Shown one piece after another: positions 56,745-64,000 of a stretch of 64,000 nucleotides of DNA (positions are counted from its first letter, which is position 1; each line of letters starts with the position of its first letter). The position numbers were made by a program, and so were the translations under genes. The notes under the pieces are model-generated. The model was given only the letters and a program-made list of their open reading frames with translations. It did not search any database and was not told the origin of the DNA. This stretch comes from Pseudeuparius sepicola (Eukaryota; Arthropoda; Insecta; Coleoptera; Anthribidae), in the NCBI GenBank assembly GCA_963920635.1, contig OY987303.1, forward strand, positions 44,391,223 through 44,455,222. The letters run 5' to 3'.

Positions 56745-57815
56745 ATAGCTACCTTCCAAACCATAATAAAACTTGAAGTGTTACTTGAGAGCGAAGATGA
56801 TGTGGTCGAAACTGGTATACCAACGAATGAATCAAGCATATCCGGAGAGGAAAGTGATGGTGATGGCCTTTCAATTGACAACTGCGAGTTGGAATCTGAT
56901 TTATCAACCAATGCGCAATACACTCAAAATATTGATAAAGTTTTACAAGAAACACGGGCCTTGGTCAAACTATTTCGAAAGAGTCCTTTAAAAAATATCA
57001 CTCTGCAAAAACAAGTAAAAGAAGAGTTTGGCCATGAGTTGAAATTTTGAAATTAGAATCGATGAAAAACAATTTAGCCACAAAGTTTTTGGAACATCTT
57101 AAGAAGAAGATTAAAGATAGGTGAAATGTTAACCTGATTTCTTTAATCAGGTACCTTCACAACCCAATGGCATTTCAGAATGATAATGAAAAAATTATAC
57201 GCATCTGCGGCAAAATGGCTTTGATCAAATTTACAGAAGAACCCTATAATAGATTATTTCCCAGCAGCTCAAATTGAGCCAAAGTCGAAGATGACGTCCA
57301 AACTCCAACACAAGATAATGAACACGACCCTAATACCACAACTTTTGAGTTCCAACTGAAACGGGCTATCGAGACAGCAGCTACTCCTAGTAATGCCAAA
57401 GGTGAACGTCACATACACATAACCAGAAACTTTAATGCTTTAAGGTGGATTTATAAACTCGACGTTTGCGTTGGCGCTCGAAGTTGACGGTGACCTTCGC
57501 AGTTTGCGTCCAGAAATGTGAACGACGGAACGTGAAAGATGAAATTAGTTTATCTCGGACGGCATCGGACGCAGATGGCAACGTTCGACGGCATTTATAA
57601 ACGGTTACACGTAAAATATTGGGATTGAATTTTCAACGCAAACGCCAACGGCGAGCGCCAACGCAAACATCGAGTTTATAAATCCACCTTAAATGACGGT
57701 AAAGCCAACATTGACTGAAAATGAAAGAGTTTTTTCGTTACCTGGAAACTTTGTGACTAAAATAAGAAACCCATTATCAGATCATGCCATTAATGCCCTT
57801 GTATTTTTAAAAACA
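56745..57815 (+). pseudogene. hAT transposase, C-terminal half, interrupted by a TTAA MITE
   Basis: The first open block (to 57050) has a serine/acid-rich linker and then VLQETRALVKLFRKSPLKN and LQKQVKEEFGHELKF, the helical region typical of hAT transposases. After a frame break come LIRYLHNPMAFQND and a low-complexity acidic stretch. Beyond the MITE (57444-57688) the hAT dimerisation domain appears in shifted frames: the FSLPGNFVTKIR-like signature near 57740, then SDHAINALVFLK. Several frameshifts and stops make it inactive. With 54180-54435 it represents one decayed transposase gene on the plus strand. Confidence 0.8.
57444..57688. mobile_element. 245-bp TTAA-target MITE
   Basis: Inverted ends GGTGGATTTATAAACTCG and its complement continue inward through CGTTTGCGTTGGCGCTCG. 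TTAA flanks are at 57440-57443 and 57689-57692. Removing one TTAA and the element rejoins the hAT reading on both sides, so the 4-bp TTAA target duplication is well supported, as for piggyBac-type movers. Confidence 0.88.
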
Positions 57816-58071
57816 TAGTTCATTACAAATAGAGACTAGGACTAGAGTAGAGACCAAAGACCAATAGGTTAGCTTTGAAGAGATTCTCTTTTTTGTAGGT
57901 ACCTTAATTAGATAACCTAATTAAAAGTAGTCAAATGTTTCATTTATTTTTATTTATTTTTTTATTTATACTCGAAGTAGGTTCTTTTCTTTAGTTGTGA
58001 AGGTAGTTCCTGTTCCTTTAGTTGATTATATTGTTAGAATTTTTATTTTTTGTTTAATTAAAAGACTGTTA
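57816..58071. other. Intron 1, nothing recognised
   Basis: Short AT-rich spacer between the hAT remnant and the piggyBac-like MITE. Confidence 0.4.
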
Positions 58072-58075
58072 TTAA

Positions 58076-58519
58076 CCCTTTCGGGACTGCGGCCGCCTGA
58101 GGATCTGTGCCCAGTGGACCACAGCAGGAAGCGCATGCGTGTATGTACGGTTCCGGTCCTTAATTGCAAAACAGTCATTACATAATAACAGATCCTTTCA
58201 CAATATAAATCATTTTTTGCATGCACCCACATGTCAATGAGCTTGTGTTCGAATTTATTGATGTATTTAAGTGCACTAAGAAAGTTTTTTTACGAGAAGG
58301 ACCACCCAACTAGATGCCATTACTAGAAAATCAGCCAATGACATTAATTGGGGGCATGACTAATGTAAAGTAGGCGTTCCAATGTATCCATAGTCAACGC
58401 GTGTCCGTCCGGTTCCAGTCCTTTCTCATGCCTCCCTGCTTGCGTTTATAGTCGGTTCCGGTCCCACTGACCCTACTTTTATAGGTATGCGTGTTCGTCC
58501 GGGTCCGGTCCCTAAAGGG
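58076..58519. mobile_element. piggyBac-like MITE, 444 bp, with four internal GGTTCCGGTCC-type units
   Basis: Bounded by TTAA (58072-58075 and 58520-58523). The ends CCCTTTCGGGAC and GTCCCTAAAGGG are inverted, matching the CCCTTT...AAAGGG style of piggyBac termini. Inside, a GCGTGT..GT..GGTTCCGGTCC module recurs four times, near 58150, 58410, 58455 and 58503. No transposase. Confidence 0.85.
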
Positions 58520-58523
58520 TTAA

Positions 58524-60358
58524 AGGTTCTATTTATTTATATGATTGTTTTTATTTTTTATTTACGAAGATACTCAGGTACTGGCTATTATGTTTTATTT
58601 ATAGGAAGATATCAAAATTTAATTTAGTTATTTTTGTGGTTTTGTTATAAAAATGTCGATGATTATTAATATACATAGTGTTATTTTGCATTTAAATAAC
58701 AATTTTATGACGTTGGAAAAATAGCTTAATACGAATCCAAAATTAAAAAAGATCTAAAGTAGAAGTGTATCTGGAAGAAAGATTTATTCGCATTGAAGAT
58801 AAACCAGGAAAGTCAGAAGTGTATTAAAAACCCATGTTAACGGCGCTCACCTGATCAGCTGTTAAACCCTCGCGTCGAGGCTGCCGGCCCCGGGGCACGG
58901 AGTTGCCAGTTGCACAACATATCCGAAATCTCAATGTCACAATTAAAATCTACTTATGTATTGTTTGTGAGTGATCCACGAATGAGGTAAAATAATCCGG
59001 GGTTATTTGTTGATTTTCGTGCAGAATAATCTTCAATGCGTGCACACTGCAAACTTCATCTTTTTGTCCTTAAATACATTAAGTACCATGTCTATCACAT
59101 CTCACATCGGCATTGATTAAAGTAAATCATGTTACAGAAATGCAAAGTAAGAGCCTCAAAAAATCGGAAAAACACTTTCAACTATGAAACTCTCTAAACC
59201 TTAACCTATGATCTTTGAAAGTCACAAGTGACAACTGTCATGCACATGATGCCACAATCGGATTGTCACTCCCTAGATTCTAAGGAGTGTGATGCGCCAT
59301 CTATTAGGCAGGCGGTGTCATTGGAGTTGCTTCTTCTCTTCTGTCGCTAGGTTGTGCTATTGGATGAGGAATATCTAGGGACTTTTACTTTTAGATGGGG
59401 GCAGGCGAACAGACAGCTGTGACTTGTGATAGTGTCTAGTTTAGAACATTTTAGAATTATTAGACGTTAGAGGCCCGCTAGCCATGACAGAAATGTGCAT
59501 CGGATCACGGTGTAGACAGAGTTTCGTTACGATGGAGCTGTTGCCGTGCCAGTAGCAATTTGTTTGTGCAATTTAAAAATTGTGAGAAAATGTTTGTGCC
59601 TTCTGTGGTCTGCAGAAACTCGTGAAAAGTTCTCAATAAGTGCTGGTACTTGTTTCAAGTGTTATAATGCTCGCCCATTGTAGAATCAAGACTGACAACA
59701 CCTCGGACAAGAACAGATGAAAGGTATTTTTTTATTTTTTCAGTTTAGCCTTGGACATTCGGCATGACATTCGACATTCGGCATGAATTAATCTGTCTTT
59801 GCAGTTCCGTAATGAATCATCGGGATCGCATTGTGTCCTCCACACAGATATAATGATCTCTGTGATTCCCCGGCATAAGCATGTAAGCAGCAGGGGACAT
59901 CCATCTGTAGAGAGTGGTATCAAACTTTGCATTAGAATAGCATGTAGTGATGATTACTAGCATTTTAATCAGTATACGTGGAGCTTACAGCTTAGTCGCT
60001 TGAATGCAGCAGTCAGATTTCTTCTCAATACTATAAACACAGACTTAATGCATTTTAAAATGATGGTGAAGTATGCTTCAGAACATTTCTGAACAACTTT
60101 CGCACAATATAAACCTACTAGGTAATTAAACAAGTAAACTAAGTAAAAGTTTTGTATGCCTAAGTATTAGCACAGTCTCAGTAGCCTGATTAGGGACAAT
60201 CCTTTGCAGCCTTCCTCTAGGACCGTGATGAACACATGCTGTATCTTATAAATTGGTGTATGGAAAAATGTAAAACAAATATAAATATAACACAGAACCC
60301 TCTATGAGCTGAGAGTTGGCTGATTCAATGTTAGTCGAAGCAAGACAGTTTTTAATTT
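58524..60358. other. Intron 1, nothing recognised
   Basis: A locally GC-richer patch at 58850-58910 and a stretch at 59290-59620 with several mixed-composition frames show no domain or repeat ends. Confidence 0.4.
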
Positions 60359-61188
60359 AGGAAGTGGCTATTTATACGTCCGACGGATACAAACGTCAGT
60401 ATACGTCTTGCGCTCTCATTGGTCGATTGAGTCACGTGACACATAACCTTACTTCTACCGTCCGATGGATTATGAATCGGCTTGTTTACTAAGTCGATTG
60501 GATGATGTCCGAAATTATTCAGACCTATCTTGTCTCATTTTATATTGCGTATGCCCTACTTTTTCCGCGATGGGCGCTGCAGAATGAAAAATGAAGTGGT
60601 AATTATTTACAATGATGTAATAATAACCCACCCCCGATTTTCTTGAAATTTTGGCTACCCCCCCGACATTCGGCGCGGTGCCGAAGTGGTAATTATTTAC
60701 AATGATGTAATAATAACCCACCCCCGATTTTCTTGAAATTTTGGCTACCCCCCAGTAGCCAAAATTTCGAGAAAATCGGGGGAGGTTACAACGCAGAACG
60801 TCGCATCGGGCGAAAATACGGGGTACCTACCTAGCCAAAATTTCAAGAAAATCGGGGGTGGGTTACACCATTGGAAATTATTACCACTTATTTTTTCATG
60901 CGGCCGCGCGCATCGCTGCCGACTGCCACAGTAGGGTGCGAATGCCCCCTTCTTTTTTCATACGGCAGCGTCTATCCCCCAAAAAGGAGCAGTGCATACA
61001 CTCCTTATTGCAAAGATGCTTGAGAAAAATGCATTTCCGACGTATCTAAATATTAGTTTACTTCGGCTTCGGATGTGTACGGAGTTAAATGCACGTCCAA
61101 AGAAGTCACGTGACTCAGCCCGCCAATGAGAGCGCAAGACGTATATTGACGTTTGTATCCGTCGGACGTATAAATAGCCACTTCCTTT
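60359..61188. repeat. Foldback next to GTF2H1 exon 1, with inner GGTAATTAT family copies
   Basis: The outer arms 60360-60440 and 61105-61187 are inverted (GGAAGTGGCTATTTATACG; inner GTCACGTGAC). The centre holds two tandem copies of GGTAATTATTTACAATGATG + CCCGATTTTCTTGAAATTTTGG (60598-60664, 60688-60752) followed by two inverted partial copies (about 60753-60790 and 60833-60885). The structure ends 62 bp from the exon 1 donor. Confidence 0.85.
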
Positions 61189-61250
61189 AATTTAATTTTC
61201 AGCTCTATTTTCGGAGAGAAGCTTTAGTAAGAGATCTGCTCATAACTTAC

Positions 61251-61407
61251 ATTTGATGTCTGCATACGGATGTGAAGCAACAACAGTATCCTTGTTTTCA
61301 AACATCCAAATAAGCCGGGTGTCCATAAGAAATAAAGATCCATCTCCCTTTTTGTATCGAACTTCGGGCACTTGCAATAGGACGTCCTCGGAGGATTTTG
61401 TAGACAT
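61251..61407 (-). CDS. GTF2H1: TFIIH subunit p62 (GTF2H1/Tfb1), coding exon 1
   Basis: First coding exon of the p62 core subunit of TFIIH, the general transcription and nucleotide-excision-repair factor in the nucleus. Read on the minus strand from the ATG at 61407, it encodes 52 residues plus one base. Family landmarks are SEDVLL near the N-terminus, VRYKKGDGSL at residues 16-25, IWMFENKDTV at 33-42 and YADIK at 48-52; this is the start of the N-terminal PH-like domain. The exon ends in phase 1 at a GTAAGT donor (61250 downward). The next recognised exon begins with two bases, giving a serine at the junction before QKISPEGK. An AG at 61408-61410 just upstream of the ATG might be a 5'UTR acceptor. 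The 28.8-kb intron that follows is packed with transposons. Very secure as an exon because both sequence and phase fit. Confidence 0.95.
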
Positions 61408-61833
61408 CCTAATATGATTTTGTTTTTCAAAAAGGTAGGTATACCTACCACTTCTTTATTGTTGAAAGAGTTTAAATTTTATTAGTCGATTATTATACCC
61501 TTCATGATTTTGTTCATTTCTTCTAGATAATACTTTGTTTTGTGTTGTGCTAAATTGTGCTTGTGCTGTTCACAAAAAATATATAGGTTAGGTTAGGTGT
61601 GCTGCATGCAGCCACAAAATATATAGGTTAGGTTCATGCAGCCACAAAATATAAAACATACAGCATGCAGAGAAAATAAAAAATCAGGAGCGAAAAAGAA
61701 GAAAAAATTCTAAGAAAAACGACAAAATAATATTATATAGATTAGAGAACAGAGAACGGGTTTAAAAACCTCTATATCTCTGTGAAAAACTGGAAATTAA
61801 TTTGACACTTGACTTGTTTTGTTGAACCCCAAA
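61408..61833 (-). promoter_or_regulatory. Probable 5'UTR and promoter region of GTF2H1
   Basis: This is the sequence upstream of the p62 ATG. It includes GGTAGGTATACCTACC, a short perfect palindrome at about 61434-61449, and tandem AGGTTAGG runs near 61586-61600 with a partial repeat near 61626. AGGTTAGG runs are common in insect intergenic DNA. No clear TATA box or initiator could be fixed. The assignment as promoter rests only on position, and the true transcription start could lie further upstream among the repeats beyond 61834. Confidence 0.4.
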
Positions 61834-62025
61834 ACGCTTTCGGGTATGATGTGTCAAGCCTGGACCAACCGGCACCGTCGCAATGATAATGCGACGGTGC
61901 CGGACCAACGCTAAATCACAAAATATATAGGTTACGCTAAATATTAAGTGTCGGTCCAGCTCAAGCTCTGTGTGATTGAGACTCCGTTTTACTATTTTAC
62001 TTGTGTGCCGTTCATACCCGAACGC
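61834..62025. mobile_element. MITE with CGCTTTCGGGTATGA ends, copy 1, enclosing a perfect hairpin
   Basis: The ends (A)CGCTTTCGGGTATGA and TCATACCCGAACGC(T) are inverted. Inside, CCGGCACCGTCGCA and TGCGACGGTGCCGG (about 61869-61903) form a perfect stem with a 6-base loop. The ends and downstream context TCCAGTTATTATTTTTG recur in copy 2. Confidence 0.75.
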
Positions 62026-62208
62026 TATATAGGATCCAGCGTTGATTGAGTAAGCCTCCATCGACGGATCCAGTTATTATTTTTGTTTTATGTCTATGAA
62101 CTATCCTTAAATCAAATCCTTTATCTATGCAGGTGGGTAATCTGTGATCTATGCCTTAAATTTACGATGCAAATGCTAGAATTTGCAAATAGAAATGGAA
62201 AAAATGGT

Positions 62209-62805
62209 GGTAATTATGGAACAGACCGTATGCACGGCCCGATTTTCTTGAAATTTTGGCTACCCCCCTATTTTCGAGGTCCCTGAACACGAATCTGGCC
62301 AGTTTCTGGAACAGTTTGTTGCGCTCGGACGTAGTTTCCGAGAAAATGAATTTTCAAATTTCCTTTGACACCTCACTTTTCACGGCGATATTTGTGATTA
62401 TAATCCGGATGAATTTTTAATGTATGCAGCTCAATCTGATCACCACCCTATTTTGCACCCTTTGCCACATCGAAACTTCGCGAAAACCCGCGGAAAACCC
62501 GAAATTTTGAAACATTTTTGCCGTGTTTACGCCCGGCCCGGCCGCGGTTTTCGCCGACAGCCGATGTGGCAAAGGGTGTAAAATAGGGTGATGATCAGAT
62601 TGAGCTGAATTCCATTTGGATTATAACCACAAATAACGCCGTGAAAAGTGAGGTGTCAAAGGAAATTTGAAAATTCATTTTCTCGGAAACTACGCCCGAG
62701 CGCCACAAACTGAGGCCAGATTCGTGTTCAGGGACCTCGAAAATAGGGGGATAGTCAAAATTTCAAGAAAATCAGGCCGTGCATACGATCTGTTCCATAA
62801 TTACC
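62209..62805. repeat. Long palindrome of the GGTAATTAT/CCCGATTTTC family
   Basis: The arms run from both ends to near the centre at about 62507 with few mismatches. Landmarks are GGTAATTATGGAACAGA, CCCGATTTTCTTGAAATTTT, AGGTCCCTGAACACGAATCTGG and CGTGAAAAGTGAGGTGTCAA. The GC-rich core (CCGCGG, GCCCGGCCCGGCCGCGG) matches the core of the 881-1295 foldback. No coding sequence. Confidence 0.9.
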
Positions 62806-63208
62806 AAAATGGTTGATGGTGAAGTTATGGTATAGTATATTACATAGCGAGAGTTGTAAACAGCTTATTACCTATGAGTGTAAAAGTTGCGCACGAGCCG
62901 TGCAGCGGCGAGTACTGTAATTCTACGAGTATGTACTAAGCTTACAACTCGAGTTCTAGGTATAGTTTTTTCTTCGGCGAAAGAAAAACTATTATAATAG
63001 ATAAACTATACGAGTACTTCTGATTATCTGACAGGACAGGCAACAACTTATTGTATGTTGGTTGGTTGCATTGAGGTAGTTATGGGGGAGATGCTGTCAG
63101 GTGACCCAAAACGGGTTCAACTACGTCATAGATTACCAGAACAACGTCAATTTGTTGACTCGGTTCTAAAAGTGCTTTAAAAGTTGCTAAAAGTGCAGTT
63201 TTCCTTAG
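62806..63208. other. Upstream flank, nothing recognised
   Basis: Contains only a small hairpin, ATAGTTTTTTCTTCGGCGAA and its mirror, near 62960-62992. Confidence 0.45.
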
Positions 63209-63306
63209 GCGCTTTCGGGTATGATTCCTTTACTCAATGGTATGATGTGTCAAGCTCTGTGTGCTTGAGACTCCGTTTTGCTTGTGTGCCGTTCATACCC
63301 GAACGC
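63209..63306. mobile_element. MITE with GCGCTTTCGGGTATGA ends, copy 2
   Basis: Shares ends, the internal AGCTCTGTGTG(C/A)TTGAGACTCCGTTTT segment in two parts, and the following TCCAGTTATTATTTTTG context with copy 1. It lacks the inner hairpin. Confidence 0.7.
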
Positions 63307-63474
63307 TATGTTAGATCCAGTTATTATTTTTGTTTTATGTCTATGAACTAACCTTTTTTTTTTCTTTGTTAATGGGTTTGACTGCTTGGTCATTTTCCCA
63401 ATTCCGAGGACCTAATATCACAGACCTATATAGCTTCGCTACAGACTGTGCCTCGCCGTATATTTTTAGGCGAA

Positions 63475-63517
63475 CCCAAAAGGATGCCAAGTCCCTGGAG
63501 TTGGCATCCTTTGTGGG
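63475..63517. repeat. Short hairpin
   Basis: CCCAAAAGGATGCCAA pairs with TTGGCATCCTTTGTGGG (one bulge) around GTCCCTGGAG. It is a strong stem in an otherwise unremarkable region; the overlapping 65-79-codon frames are not supported as genes. Confidence 0.6.
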
Positions 63518-64000
63518 AATTCGTACAAATATTTCCACTACCGTCCCATAGAGGTCGCTGAGTTCTACATCTTTCCACTCGTCGTTGCCAAATGTCGCCT
63601 ATCCGGCCCATTTTAGGGATAAAAATACATCTGCATACAAGCAGATGTATTATGTATGTATACAAATAATATATTCACAGAAAGAGGCAATTAAGATGGA
63701 ATTGGTAGGTAAGGATTTTTGAGATTCATATTGACGTATACTTAAAATTGCCGGGAAAACTACACCCTGAAAATCACAGAAGTAAAAAAATTGCCTGACA
63801 AAAAACTACCCCTTCCCACCCCCGAAATGTTTTTGGTCGGATCCTCGCCATTTTCAGCCAGAATGTTCAAAATTTACCCAGACGCACCCAATCCGTGATT
63901 GAAAAAATTTACCGGACAAAACTACCCCCTGCATCCCTTTAAGGAAAAAAATGATAACTCCATTGTTTATGGTCCGATTTTCGTCGTTTTCACAAGGATG
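63518..64000. other. Right edge, nothing recognised
   Basis: A repeated phrase (GGACAAAACTACCCCCT / TGACAAAAAACTACCCCTT) occurs at about 63797 and 63916, hinting at a diverged repeat with a unit of about 120 bp. Confidence 0.4.

Noticed and set aside
61869..61903. Perfect hairpin as a microRNA precursor or intrinsic terminator
   Set aside because: The stem is too short for a canonical pre-miRNA, it sits inside a MITE, and bacterial-type terminators do not apply.

Overview
This window is eukaryotic, AT-rich and repeat-dense, and is almost certainly from an insect nuclear genome. The evidence is a spliced host gene with GT..AG introns, insect-type transposons throughout (Ty3, BEL/Pao, CR1/Jockey-like LINE, Penelope-like, hAT, Tc1/pogo, TTAA elements, many foldback MITEs) and AGGTTAGG runs. 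I cannot place the order or species from the sequence alone.

The one host gene I can support is the TFIIH core subunit p62 (GTF2H1/Tfb1 orthologue). It lies on the minus strand and its recognised coding exons span about 52 kb: exon 1 at 61251-61407, exon 2 at 31488-32458, exon 3 at 28274-28493 and exon 4 at 9523-9698. All splice phases agree. The introns measure 28.8 kb, 3.0 kb and 18.6 kb. About 508 codons are present. The last roughly 40 codons expected from the family were not found and probably lie left of the window or in a short exon I could not see.

Nearly everything else is transposon-derived sequence inside or beside that gene. Left flank (1-9.5 kb): an 18-bp TCGAT-rich minisatellite, foldback elements, a BEL/Pao fragment and a 138-bp tandem array. 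Intron 3 (9.7-28.3 kb): a decayed LINE, a 189-bp tandem array and an 11.7-kb Ty3/Gypsy element (14077-25770) with long, nearly identical LTRs, a 4-bp target duplication, gag and pol, and a convincing -1 frameshift signal; it carries one stop and one frame break. Intron 2 (28.5-31.5 kb): a pogo/Tc1-like non-autonomous element and a LINE tail. Intron 1 (32.5-61.2 kb): a Penelope-like fragment split by a MITE, another LINE tail, a BEL/Pao Gag-like fragment, many foldbacks, a giant 5.1-kb inverted repeat (43366-48461) with three further insertions nested inside it, a split hAT transposase, a TTAA MITE and a piggyBac-like MITE. Upstream of exon 1 (61.4-64 kb) lie a probable promoter region and more foldbacks.

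I see no prokaryotic-type system, CRISPR array, rRNA or tRNA gene. The most notable observations are the four-level nested insertion, in which the opposite arms of the inverted repeats preserve the empty sites, the density of long inverted repeats inside one housekeeping-gene transcript, and the -1 frameshift cassette of the Ty3 element.
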